A stretch of DNA of 64,000 bases from an uncultured Eubacteriales bacterium (GTDB lineage: Bacteria; Bacillota; Clostridia; Oscillospirales; CAG-272): NCBI GenBank assembly GCA_934481515.1, contig CAKSPO010000004.1:1-64000 (forward strand), written 5' to 3'. Positions 17,201 to 24,575 of this stretch are shown in pieces. Positions within the stretch are counted from its first letter, which is position 1; the number at the start of each line of letters is the position of its first letter. Made by a program: the position numbers and the translations under genes. The notes beneath the pieces were generated by a model. The model searched no databases. It was not told the origin of the DNA and saw only the letters and a program-made list of their open reading frames with translations.

Positions 17201-17297
17201 TCAGCATGCAGAGCCATAAATATTTTTTGTCACTCTTCCTTTCGGTCGGTGCAGGAGCCGGCTCCTTCTCCGGAACGGCAGTGTGGGTTGTCGTCAT
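14259..17297 (-). CDS. YfhO-family membrane protein (GT-C type glycosyltransferase-like)
   Basis: A 1012-residue polytopic membrane protein. A short hydrophilic N-terminus is followed by 12 or so membrane segments up to about residue 500, then a large extracytoplasmic domain (about 510-940), one last membrane segment (ILTFGAIVSGLFLLLFLLL) and a Pro/Ala/Glu-rich cytoplasmic tail. This is the arrangement of YfhO, which with GtcA/CsbB-type partners decorates lipoteichoic acid or related polymers with sugars in Bacillus and Listeria. The start is the ATG after AAAGGAAA; a longer frame continues upstream, but it is antisense to ruvC and lies beyond the promoter. It is first in an operon with ruvAB. 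Substrate and partner are not identifiable here. Confidence 0.88.
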   Translation of the reverse strand: MTTTHTAVPEKEPAPAPTERKSDKKYLWLCMLIPAVIMALIYFARGQYPIGDGTVLVLDLNGQYVWFFEALRNAVHGDASLLYSFSRALGGEFIGIYAYYLASPLSYLVCLFPQNMMQEALLFLFLVKTALCGGTFGYYMHKNTGADRNRLAIILFSSFYALSAYAVVQQNNIMWIDAVMWLPLITLGMESLIKYGKFRMYTAFLALTLLSNFYIGYMVCIYCFFYFFIYYFAHNENGRNNPLGEKLHFLKSLLRTGLYSVIAVGISAVLLLGAYYSLNFGKTTFSSPDWSWTLKMDIKDLLYKLLPGSYDTVRPEGLPFVYCGLPTLLFLPFYFLSKKYPIRQKVFSVLLILFFVFGFFFSVPDLIWHGFQRPNWLNYRYSFMLCFYLCVLACRAFADYERIPVRHLMTVAGFIGLFCVFLQAVSGDEKGAPNDYTCIFFTLILLFVYLAVFGASRLSRNRQVVSVTLVTVVALELFLNGLFCINALDMDVTYTRHSYYSDFLKKARPITEMVQESDPSFYRMEKTFFRKVNDNMALNIRGLSGSTSTLNRETVQFLQKMGYCSKSHSSKYLGGTPVNDSLLGLKYILSDNGIYANYYEVYLTDPETGYTAYYNPYALSIAYGVSDRLADFPLGYREGTGEKTDTGAMAGFVASLKEKLNDWLRIQESTGEEYTDLYSSPFERLNAIVTAMLGEEETVRLFVPVRVTGTSAENLRKGYYSGGEEGYTQVNSASPGILTYRTEMPVDGELFFYLPTNYPREVKLSLTKSGTTAQMGTFNGGETQRIISLGMQKAGEKLTLDMTLTGTNFYYLSDAECFYYLDMDVFRDAMARLAKDQYQITSYTEHSFDGTFTASQGNELVLTTIPYDTGWSVFVDGEKVEIQKALGALISFRVDGEAGETHTVRMSYNPPILTFGAIVSGLFLLLFLLLIPAERFCKKVPVLRSVVGIPESRTDTVPTAAPVAAEKNDAQLPPPELPASGERVAENQADAPKKEEKIRFRVPLPSDQRKDQ

Positions 17298-17448
17298 AAG
17301 ATCGGTTTCCTTTCTTTGCAGCTGAAAAACAGATATGTACATGCGGATGCGATTTTTTCGGTTTGGCAGGGGGAGCAGATTAAAGGCATCGCCTTTTCCG
17401 GTGAATGGAAGTTTCATACCCGGAAGCCCCACCCCGCAAATTACGTAT

Positions 17449-17477
17449 ATTATATCATAAAAAAGACTTTCTGTAAA
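17449..17477 (-). promoter_or_regulatory. Sigma-A promoter of yfhO-ruvA-ruvB
   Basis: On minus, TTTACA (17472-17477) and TATAAT (17449-17454) are separated by 17 bp. The leader to the yfhO ATG would be about 145 bases. Confidence 0.75.
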
Positions 17478-17527
17478 CCATAAAACTGTATTTTTGGACG
17501 GATTTTCCCAAAAAAGAAAATATCCGT

Positions 17528-17556
17528 TTGACTTCGTTCGAAAAACGTGATATAAT
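17528..17556 (+). promoter_or_regulatory. Sigma-A promoter of ruvC and the following genes
   Basis: TTGACT (17528-17533) and TATAAT (17551-17556) are 17 bp apart. Transcription would start near 17563, just at an upstream in-frame ATG, so the GTG at 17595 is the better translation start. Confidence 0.85.
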
Positions 17557-17594
17557 TTAATATGGAGTTTTATGTAAACCGGAGGAAGCACAGC

Positions 17595-18095
17595 GTGATT
17601 ATTCTCGGAATTGATCCCGGTCTTGCCATTGTCGGATGGGGCGTTATCGAATATCAGGGAACCGGGTTCCGCACACTCGGCTACGGTTCCGTACAGACCC
17701 CTGCCGGAATGCGGACGGAAGCGCGTCTCAAGGCAATCTACGACGGCGTTTCGGAGCTGATCGCCACTTACCGTCCGGAGGTCATGGCGGTGGAGGAGCT
17801 GTTCTTCAACACCAATATTACCACCGGCATCCGGGTGGCGGAAGCCCGCGGCGTCATTCTGCTTGCGGCGGAGCGTGCCGGGATTTCCGTTGAGGAATAT
17901 ACGCCGCTTCAGGTCAAGCAGGCGGTGGTCGGATACGGAAGAGCCGAAAAAAAGCAGGTTATCACCATGGTAACCATGCTCCTTTCCCTGAAAGCGCCGC
18001 CCAAGCCGGACGATACGGCGGATGCGCTTGCTATTGCGGTGTGCCACGCGCATACCGGCGGCTCCCGCCTTGCGGCATATTATAACAAAAAATAA
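17595..18095 (+). CDS. ruvC: Crossover junction endodeoxyribonuclease RuvC
   Basis: Resolves Holliday junctions by paired nicking. The 166-residue protein begins IILGIDPGLAIVGWGVIE, with the first catalytic Asp at residue 7; VEELFFN supplies the next Glu, and DDTADALAIAVCHAH the final acidic pair. The GTG start follows GGAGG by 9 bases and gives the usual RuvC N-terminus and length. It is divergent from yfhO-ruvAB, with about 300 bases between the translation starts that hold two opposed promoters. Confidence 0.96.
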   Translation: MIILGIDPGLAIVGWGVIEYQGTGFRTLGYGSVQTPAGMRTEARLKAIYDGVSELIATYRPEVMAVEELFFNTNITTGIRVAEARGVILLAAERAGISVEEYTPLQVKQAVVGYGRAEKKQVITMVTMLLSLKAPPKPDDTADALAIAVCHAHTGGSRLAAYYNKK

Positions 18096-18133
18096 AGACG
18101 GTAAAAGTCTTTTTGTAAAGGAAGAATACCGAT

Positions 18134-19000
18134 ATGTGGTTTTCCGATCAATGGAACGATTATGAATTGCTGGATACCTCCGACGGAGAGCGGCTTGAAC
18201 GATGGGGAAATCTGATCCTGATCCGCCCGGATCCCCAGATTATCTGGAAAAACGTCGCCACCCATCCCGCATGGAAGCACGCGGACGGAATTTACCGGCG
18301 CTCCAAGACCGGGGGCGGCGGATGGGTCAGAAATCATCTGCCGGAGTCATGGAATGTCAAATACGGAAATCTGACGTTTGTTCTGCGCCCGATGGGTTTC
18401 AAACACACAGGACTTTTCCCGGAGCAGGCAGCAAACTGGGATTGGTTTTCCGGTCTGATCCGGCAGGCAGACAGACCTGTCCGGGTGCTGAATCTGTTCG
18501 CCTACACCGGCGGCGCGACGGTTGCCGCAGCGGCGGCAGGTGCTTCTGTTGTTCATGTGGACGCGGCAAAGGGAATGGTGGCACAGGCGAAGGAGAACGC
18601 CGCACTCTCCGGACTTTCCGATGCTCCCATCCGCTATATCGTGGATGACTGCAAGAAATTTGTCGAACGGGAACTGCGGCGCGGAAACGTTTATGACGGA
18701 ATCATCATGGATCCTCCTTCCTACGGTCGGGGACCGGGCGGCGAGGTATGGAAGCTGGAGGACAGCGTGGACGAACTGATTACGCTTGCGGCACGCCTCC
18801 TTTCCGATCACCCGCTGTTTTTCCTTGTGAATTCCTATACTACGGGGCTTTCTCCGCTTACCATGAGCTATTTGCTGGAACTGAAGGTGCGAAAGAAATT
18901 CGGCGGTGCGGTGGAGTCCGGAGAACTCGGACTTCCGGTGACGGCGACCGGTGCGTTTCTGCCGTGCGGAGCCAGCTCCCGCTGGTATGCGGAATCCTGA
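18134..19000 (+). CDS. Class I SAM-dependent methyltransferase, RlmI-like
   Basis: A 288-residue methyltransferase. The SAM-binding motif I is VLNLFAYTGGATVAAAAAG (about residues 118-136), with the acidic motif II in VVHVDAAKGM and motif IV DPPSYGRGP (about 193-201), as in the RlmI/RlmK rRNA methyltransferase group. It lacks an N-terminal PUA domain, unlike full-length RlmI, but has about 100 residues of its own N-terminal region (WFSDQWNDYELLD...). It probably modifies rRNA; the exact target is not determined. It lies 38 bp after ruvC and probably shares its transcript. Confidence 0.8.
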   Translation: MWFSDQWNDYELLDTSDGERLERWGNLILIRPDPQIIWKNVATHPAWKHADGIYRRSKTGGGGWVRNHLPESWNVKYGNLTFVLRPMGFKHTGLFPEQAANWDWFSGLIRQADRPVRVLNLFAYTGGATVAAAAAGASVVHVDAAKGMVAQAKENAALSGLSDAPIRYIVDDCKKFVERELRRGNVYDGIIMDPPSYGRGPGGEVWKLEDSVDELITLAARLLSDHPLFFLVNSYTTGLSPLTMSYLLELKVRKKFGGAVESGELGLPVTATGAFLPCGASSRWYAES

Positions 19001-19048
19001 ATTGTCTGGATTTTGTGAATTTTTCTGCGTGAAAGGAATTGAAAAAAG

Positions 19049-19942
19049 TTGTCTGAAGTATTTATTCATGCCGATCGGCTGACATATTCCTACGGAGAGG
19101 GCGAAAACGATCCGGATCGGCAGGCTCTGCGGGGCGTGAGCACGGAAATCCGCCGAGGAGAATACGTGGCGGTGCTGGGACATAACGGTTCCGGAAAGTC
19201 CACCTTCGCAAAGCTGCTGAACCTGATACTGGAGCCGTCCGGAGGAGCATTGACGGTCAACGGGCTGGATCTGACGCGGAAGGATCTTACCGATGAAGAA
19301 ATTCTGAATCTTCGCCGGAATGTCGGGATGGTGTTTCAGAACCCCGATAACCAGCTGGTAGCGACCATTGTGGAACAGGATGTGGCATTCGGACCGGAAA
19401 ACCTCGGAATTGAGCGCGCGGAGCTGCGCCGGCGGGTGGATGAAGCGTTGCAGATTGTCGGGATGACCGAATATGCCGGGCAGGAGCCGCACCGGCTCTC
19501 CGGAGGACAGAAGCAGAGAGTCGCCATTGCCGGAGTGCTTGCCATGCGCCCGCAGTGCATTATTCTGGACGAATCCACGGCAATGCTGGATCCCAGCGGG
19601 CGGCGGGAGGTTCTGGAGACCGTGCGCCGGTTGAACCGGGAGTACGGAATGACGGTACTGAATATCACCCATTATATGAACGAGGCGGCAGAGGCGGAGC
19701 GGATTCTGGTCATGAACGACGGACAAATCCTTTTGGACGGTACCCCGGACAGGGTCTTTTCCGAGCGGGAGCTGCTTTTGCGCGTCGGACTGGAGGTGCC
19801 GCAGTGCGCGGAACTGATTTACCGCCTGCAGAAGGCGGGAATCGCAATGGACGGAGACGGCATTTCCGACCCGGAGCGCTGTGCCGACCGGATTACGGCG
19901 GCATACCGGAAGGTCGCGAAGGGAGGGATCGACGGTGAGTGA
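19049..19942 (+). CDS. ecfA1: Energy-coupling factor transporter ATPase EcfA1
   Basis: First of two ABC ATPases powering ECF-type vitamin or metal uptake. The 297-residue protein has Walker A LGHNGSGKST, Q-loop GMVFQNPDNQ, signature LSGGQKQR, and Walker B IILDEST. The FQNPDNQ and AMLDPSGR sequences are typical of the EcfA1 subunit. The TTG start has AAAGGAA upstream. It overlaps ecfA2 by 8 bases. No substrate-binding S component is nearby, so the module is probably shared among unlinked S proteins. Confidence 0.94.
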   Translation: MSEVFIHADRLTYSYGEGENDPDRQALRGVSTEIRRGEYVAVLGHNGSGKSTFAKLLNLILEPSGGALTVNGLDLTRKDLTDEEILNLRRNVGMVFQNPDNQLVATIVEQDVAFGPENLGIERAELRRRVDEALQIVGMTEYAGQEPHRLSGGQKQRVAIAGVLAMRPQCIILDESTAMLDPSGRREVLETVRRLNREYGMTVLNITHYMNEAAEAERILVMNDGQILLDGTPDRVFSERELLLRVGLEVPQCAELIYRLQKAGIAMDGDGISDPERCADRITAAYRKVAKGGIDGE

Positions 19943-20933
19943 AGCCGTAAAGGAAGAAAATATAACCGGAAATCCCGCACAGGAGAAGCTCCGGCTGGAA
20001 AATGTCCGGTTTGTCTATCAGCCGGGAACGGCGTTTGAGCAGGTGGCTCTGGATGATGTGACCGTCGGCATCCGCAGCGGCTGTATTACCGGAATCATCG
20101 GGCACACCGGTTCCGGAAAGTCTACCATGATGCAGCTGCTCAACGGGTTGGCGGCGCCGAGTAACGGAAAGATTTTTCTGGACGGAACCGACATCAACTG
20201 CCGCCCGGAGGATGTATTTGAAGCCTGGCGGAAGCTTCCGCCTTACAACGGATTGACGGCACGGAAAGCAAAAAAAGCAATCACCGCGCAGGTTCGCAAA
20301 AACCGGCGGGAGCTGTGCTTCCGCGTGGGACTGGTCATGCAGTACCCGGAATATCAGCTGTTTGAGGAAACAGTGGAAAAGGACATTGCCTTCGGACCGC
20401 GCAACATGAATCTCGTCGAGGAGGAAATCCGCGAACGGGTCATAGAGGCAGCGGGCTTTACCGGTATCGGCGAGGAGCTGTTGCAGAAATCGCCGTTTGA
20501 CCTTTCCGGCGGACAAAAGCGCCGCGTCGCACTGGCAGGAGTCATTGCCATGCGACCGGAGGTGCTGGTGCTGGATGAACCGGCAGCAGGGCTGGATCCC
20601 GCCGGAAGGACCCATATTTTTGACGGAATCCGGGAATATCAGCGTACCACCGGTTCCACAGTGCTGATTGTCAGTCACAGCATGGAGGATATGGCAAAAT
20701 ACTGCGATCGCGTGATCGTAATGGCGAACGCGAAGGTTCTGCGGCAGGGAAGCCGGGAAGAGGTCTTTTCCCACGTCGGGGAATTGGCGGAAACCGGACT
20801 GGACGTTCCGCAGATCACCCGGCTGATGAAGCTTTTGCGGAATCGTGGGGTTCCGGTGCCGGAAAACCTGTATACGGTGGACGAGGCGGAGAGCGCACTT
20901 GTCCGGCTCTTCCGGAAGGAGGCGGCGAAATGA
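19935..20933 (+). CDS. ecfA2: Energy-coupling factor transporter ATPase EcfA2
   Basis: Second ECF ATPase, 332 residues. It has Walker A IGHTGSGKST, Q-loop MQYPEYQLFEE, signature DLSGGQKRR and Walker B LVLDEPAAGLDPAGR. Two features make it longer than the usual 280-290 residues: an N-terminal extension of about 20 residues, and an insertion after the Walker A helix region (about residues 95-120, basic, around LTARKAKKAITAQVRKNRR). The GTG start is chosen because it follows GGGAGGG and lies inside the end of ecfA1; earlier in-frame codons would give a much longer overlap. It overlaps ecfT by ATGA. Confidence 0.93.
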   Translation: MSEAVKEENITGNPAQEKLRLENVRFVYQPGTAFEQVALDDVTVGIRSGCITGIIGHTGSGKSTMMQLLNGLAAPSNGKIFLDGTDINCRPEDVFEAWRKLPPYNGLTARKAKKAITAQVRKNRRELCFRVGLVMQYPEYQLFEETVEKDIAFGPRNMNLVEEEIRERVIEAAGFTGIGEELLQKSPFDLSGGQKRRVALAGVIAMRPEVLVLDEPAAGLDPAGRTHIFDGIREYQRTTGSTVLIVSHSMEDMAKYCDRVIVMANAKVLRQGSREEVFSHVGELAETGLDVPQITRLMKLLRNRGVPVPENLYTVDEAESALVRLFRKEAAK

Positions 20934-21754
20934 AAGGCGTTTCCTTCGGACAGTACTATCCGGCGGATTCCGTCGTTCACCGGCTGGATCCCAGAATCAA
21001 AATCGTCATGTCCGTTCTGTATATTGTCTGCACATTTTTGTGCAAAAGTCTTACCGGGTTTGCGGTTCTGACCGTGTCGGCGCTGTTCCTGATTGTTCTG
21101 AGCCGGATTCCGGTCCGGATCGTTCTTCGCTCCCTCCGGCCGCTTCTGTTTATCATCGCATTTACCTTTGTCATCAACATTTTCTGGAGCAGAGGAGAGC
21201 ATCTGCTGACCCCGGAAAGCTGGAAAATCCGGATTTATGCGGAAGGGCTCTGGAATTCATTGTTCATGTTCCTGCGGATTTTTTCTCTGATTACAGGGAC
21301 CGGAATTTTTCTGACATATACCACAACGCCGATGGATCTGACCGACGCGCTGGAATCTCTTCTGACCCCGCTGAAGCTGCTGCATGTCCCGGTGCATACT
21401 TTTGCCATGATGATGTCGATCACCCTGCGCTTCATCCCGACACTGACGGAAGAGACCGAAAAAATCATGAACGCGCAAAAGGCACGCGGTGCCGGGTTTA
21501 CGGAAGGGGGACTTGTCAAACGGGCAAAGGCACTGCTTCCCGTGCTGATTCCGCTGTTTTTTTCCGCCATCAACCGCGCACTGGAGCTGGCAAACGCCAT
21601 GGAATGCCGGTGCTATCACGGAGGAGAGGGAAGAACACGCCTCAAGGCACTGACCTGCCGTCCGAAGGATATTGCGGCACTGATTCTGCTGGTCGGGTTC
21701 GGCATCGGGCTGGTGTTTCTGAACCGGATCGGCTTCGGATATGTAATGAAATAA
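20930..21754 (+). CDS. ecfT: Energy-coupling factor transporter transmembrane protein EcfT
   Basis: Membrane scaffold that links the EcfA ATPases to substrate-binding S subunits. The 274-residue chain has an N-terminal VHRLDPRIKI, five or six membrane segments, and two cytoplasmic coupling helices with the Ala-Arg-Gly type motifs: AQKARGAGF and MECRCYHGG. In the second, Cys replaces the usual Ala. The order ecfA1-ecfA2-ecfT-truA is conserved across Firmicutes, where it normally follows ribosomal protein genes. Confidence 0.94.
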   Translation: MKGVSFGQYYPADSVVHRLDPRIKIVMSVLYIVCTFLCKSLTGFAVLTVSALFLIVLSRIPVRIVLRSLRPLLFIIAFTFVINIFWSRGEHLLTPESWKIRIYAEGLWNSLFMFLRIFSLITGTGIFLTYTTTPMDLTDALESLLTPLKLLHVPVHTFAMMMSITLRFIPTLTEETEKIMNAQKARGAGFTEGGLVKRAKALLPVLIPLFFSAINRALELANAMECRCYHGGEGRTRLKALTCRPKDIAALILLVGFGIGLVFLNRIGFGYVMK

Positions 21755-21759
21755 ATAAT

Positions 21760-22554
21760 ATGAAACTTCTGATAAAAATACGATACCTCGGAACCGCATA
21801 TTGCGGCTATCAGGTGCAGCCGCGCGCCGTCAGCGTTCAGCAGAAGCTGAATGAGGCAACCCGGGCGCTGTTCGGATACGACTGCGACATTGTCGGATGC
21901 AGCCGGACCGACAGCGGCGTACATGCCAACTGCTTCTGCGCGACCGTTGCGAAAAAAGGAACGGGAATGCTGGAAACAGCCCTTCCGGCGGAACGGATTC
22001 CGCTGGCACTTTCCGCGCATCTTCCGCAGGACATCAGCGTGTTTGACGCCGCGTGGGTGCCGGATTCCTTTCATGCCAGGTACGATGTGCAGGAAAAGGA
22101 ATATATCTACCGGTTTTACCAGTCTCCGGTGCGCAATCCCTTTCTGGAGGGACGCGCCCTGCAGATTCCCAAAGCCTTTTCCGACGATGCATTCCGGCAA
22201 ATGAACCGTGCGGCAGATGGTTGGCTCGGTTCCCATGATTTCCGCGCGTATATGGCGCAGGGATCCAAGGTGGTTTCCACGGTGCGGAACGTAACCGTTT
22301 CCCGCGTGGAGCGGGAAGAGAACGGAGTTTTTCTCTTTCGCGTCGCCGCCGATGGCTTCCTTTATAATATGGTGCGGATTATGGCGGGGACGCTTCTGGA
22401 GGTCGGACGCGGCAGACTGTCGCCGGAGGAGGTTTTTCGGATCACGGAGAGCGGCGACCGCACCGCGGCGGGAGCCACGCTTCCTGCCTGCGGGCTTTAT
22501 CTCAACCGCGTCGCCTACCGGACGTTATCGGAACTGACCTCGCCGGAGCTTTGA
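21760..22554 (+). CDS. truA: tRNA pseudouridine(38-40) synthase TruA
   Basis: Isomerises uridines 38-40 in the tRNA anticodon stem. The 264-residue protein contains the catalytic Asp51 in GCSRTDSGVHA and the C-terminal FLYNMVRIMAGTLLEVG motif. The ATG lies 5 bases after the ecfT stop. A longer open frame exists upstream in a different frame from ecfT but is not supported. Confidence 0.96.
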   Translation: MKLLIKIRYLGTAYCGYQVQPRAVSVQQKLNEATRALFGYDCDIVGCSRTDSGVHANCFCATVAKKGTGMLETALPAERIPLALSAHLPQDISVFDAAWVPDSFHARYDVQEKEYIYRFYQSPVRNPFLEGRALQIPKAFSDDAFRQMNRAADGWLGSHDFRAYMAQGSKVVSTVRNVTVSRVEREENGVFLFRVAADGFLYNMVRIMAGTLLEVGRGRLSPEEVFRITESGDRTAAGATLPACGLYLNRVAYRTLSELTSPEL

Positions 22555-22577
22555 TTCTTTCGGAAAGGAGCATCGGA

Positions 22578-23789
22578 ATGAAACTGTTTTCCCGTGAAAG
22601 AAAAGAAAAAAGAAAACAGGGCTTGCCGGAAGCGCCGCAGAATGCGTACTATGAAGAAATTTCGGCACGTCTCGGAATCCTTCAGGTGGTGCTGTATCTG
22701 TCGGTTCTGACCTTTGCGGTTCTTTCCTTTGCAACCAACACAAGCCTCATTACCTACCGCAATTTTTATTATTTTTTCCGGGATCTGAGTGCATCTGCCG
22801 AAAAAGTGGATATTTTTGATGCTGATTCGGTAAGCTATCCCATGGAGGAGGAGCAGAGCTTTTCTCTGTACCGGCGCGGGCTTGCCGTAGCGGGAAATCG
22901 GACGGTGACCCTGTTCAGCGCCGCCGGCAGACCGCTTCTGAGCAAGAACATCAGCTATCGCAGCCCCGTTGCCGTCGGGCACGGAAAGTATCTTCTGGTC
23001 TATGAAATGGGAGGTACACAATATTCGCTTTATAATTCCAGCGCACAGCTTCATACGGAAGAAACCGGGTCTGCCATTTACGGCGCGGCGGTTTCCGACT
23101 CCGGAATGTACGCTCTGTTTTTCCGCGGAAAGGATCAGTCCGAGATTCTGCTTTACAATAACCGCTTTTCTCTGATCAACCGCTTTCGTCTGAACGGATA
23201 CGTCATGGATGCTTCCATCGCTTCCGACGGAAGCCGGATTGCCGTTCTGCAATCGGATGTCTCCGGCGGAATCTATCGCACCCGGCTTCTTTTGGCAACT
23301 CCGGGAGCAGAGGATGCCCCGAAGGAAGTATATACGGAAACCTCCATGGGAATTTCCTGCGCCTTTACTTCTGCCGGAAATGTTGTTGCGCTTTGCACCG
23401 AAAAGCTGGTGGTCTGTGATACGGACGGAAAAATAAAAAACGAGTATGATTTTTCAGGAGCGACACCGGCAGACGCAGATCTCGGTGCGGACGGCGCAGC
23501 GCTTCTTTTGAAGCGGAACAATGTTTCCGGAGAAAAAACAAGGATTGTATTTGACAAAGACGGAAATGTAGTGTATAATGAAGAAACCACCGAGCCGGTG
23601 TCACAGCTGTGCCTGTCGGACGGAATGCTGTTCTGGTTTTCGGACGGGGCTGTCTGCCGCCGGAACCTGAAAACAGGAGAGACCGATTCGCTTGCCTGTA
23701 CCACCGACCGGCGAACCTTGATTGCCATTGACGAAAACGAAGTTTTGTGCTGTTCCGGACAGAAAGCGGTCTATCTGACCTTTGACTGA
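22578..23789 (+). CDS. DUF5711-type membrane-anchored protein, beta-propeller-like
   Basis: A 403-residue protein. A basic cytoplasmic N-terminus (residues 1-30) is followed by one membrane segment (about 34-52) and a long extracytoplasmic domain built of repeated strand-rich blades with phrases such as LYNSSAQ and ASIASDGSRIAVLQ, as in WD40-like or quinoprotein propellers. Clostridial proteins of this layout are classed as DUF5711. AAAGGAG 8 bases upstream supports the ATG; an earlier in-frame codon is unsupported. It lies between truA and a CvpA protein. Function is unknown; a sensory or scaffolding role at the membrane is possible. Confidence 0.72.
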   Translation: MKLFSRERKEKRKQGLPEAPQNAYYEEISARLGILQVVLYLSVLTFAVLSFATNTSLITYRNFYYFFRDLSASAEKVDIFDADSVSYPMEEEQSFSLYRRGLAVAGNRTVTLFSAAGRPLLSKNISYRSPVAVGHGKYLLVYEMGGTQYSLYNSSAQLHTEETGSAIYGAAVSDSGMYALFFRGKDQSEILLYNNRFSLINRFRLNGYVMDASIASDGSRIAVLQSDVSGGIYRTRLLLATPGAEDAPKEVYTETSMGISCAFTSAGNVVALCTEKLVVCDTDGKIKNEYDFSGATPADADLGADGAALLLKRNNVSGEKTRIVFDKDGNVVYNEETTEPVSQLCLSDGMLFWFSDGAVCRRNLKTGETDSLACTTDRRTLIAIDENEVLCCSGQKAVYLTFD

Positions 23790-23823
23790 TTCCGGGCGCT
23801 CTTATCTGAAAGGAGTGGACGAT

Positions 23824-24516
23824 ATGCAGGCATCTGTCATCATCGATGTTGTAGCGGTTCTTGCGATTGCGGGAATCATCTTCCTTTATACCAAGCGCGG
23901 ACTGATCGGAAGCATTTTCCGCTTTGCCAAGCTGATCATCGCCGTACTGATTTCCCGCTTTGCGGGACCCTGGGTCGGAGCCAAGCTGAACGAAGCCTTT
24001 ATCGGGGAAAAAATGTACGGATTTGTTTCCGGAAAAGTCGGGGATCTGTGCGCACAACTGCCGGACGCGGGCACAGATACCATTGTATCCTCGTTTCCGA
24101 AGTTTCTGATGACGGACGAGGTGCGGGAGCGGATTGCTTCCGCGGCGGAAGGACAGGAAGGGGAAGCTTTCCGTGAGACGGTTTCCCGGAGCATTTCCGA
24201 ACCGATTGCTTCCGCCGTCTCCAATGTCATCGGCTACCTTCTCGTCTTTCTGATTTCGTTTGTCCTGCTCACGGTATTGCTGTTTGTCCTGAACCGCGTG
24301 ATCGACCATATTCCGGTACTCGGAACCGTCAACCATGTGTGCGGTGCAATTCTCGGCGTACTGTTTTCTCTGATTCTGTTGCTGATTGTATCGTCGCTTC
24401 TGAAGGCGATTTTCCCGGATGCGTATGGTGAAACAACGGTTATCCGGTTTTTCGGAGACTCCATGCTTCCGACGTTCGGACAGATGTTTGACCTCGGCGG
24501 GCTCTGGTTCTCCTGA
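23824..24516 (+). CDS. CvpA family membrane protein
   Basis: A 230-residue protein with four predicted membrane segments (about residues 5-22, 25-45, 135-160 and 170-195) and a soluble loop between segments 2 and 3. The N-terminal DVVAVLAIAGIIFLYTKRG and the paired C-terminal segments match the CvpA family, named for its role in colicin V production in E. coli but widespread in bacteria with envelope functions. AAAGGAG 8 bases before the ATG supports the start. It is 34 bp after the DUF5711 gene, and the pair is probably cotranscribed. Confidence 0.82.
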   Translation: MQASVIIDVVAVLAIAGIIFLYTKRGLIGSIFRFAKLIIAVLISRFAGPWVGAKLNEAFIGEKMYGFVSGKVGDLCAQLPDAGTDTIVSSFPKFLMTDEVRERIASAAEGQEGEAFRETVSRSISEPIASAVSNVIGYLLVFLISFVLLTVLLFVLNRVIDHIPVLGTVNHVCGAILGVLFSLILLLIVSSLLKAIFPDAYGETTVIRFFGDSMLPTFGQMFDLGGLWFS

Positions 24517-24575
24517 CCGCATCGTGCGGTGTATTTGCAAAAGAAAGGATCCGGGCAACCGGAAAACAATTACTC

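Noticed and set aside
13752..17219. Long plus-strand open frames (590 and 380 codons) opposite yfhO and ruvA
   Set aside because: They are frame shadows of yfhO and ruvA: basic and Arg/His-rich, no domain, no ribosome-binding site. The opposite strand has clear homologues.
17298..18053. Extension of the yfhO reading frame for 252 more codons upstream of 17297
   Set aside because: The extension runs antisense to ruvC and past the yfhO promoter. The ATG at 17297 has a ribosome-binding site and gives a normal YfhO N-terminus.
18094..18114. Terminator after ruvC
   Set aside because: Only a 6-bp AT-rich stem with a short T-run. The spacing to the next gene and the RlmI-like ribosome-binding site suggest read-through.
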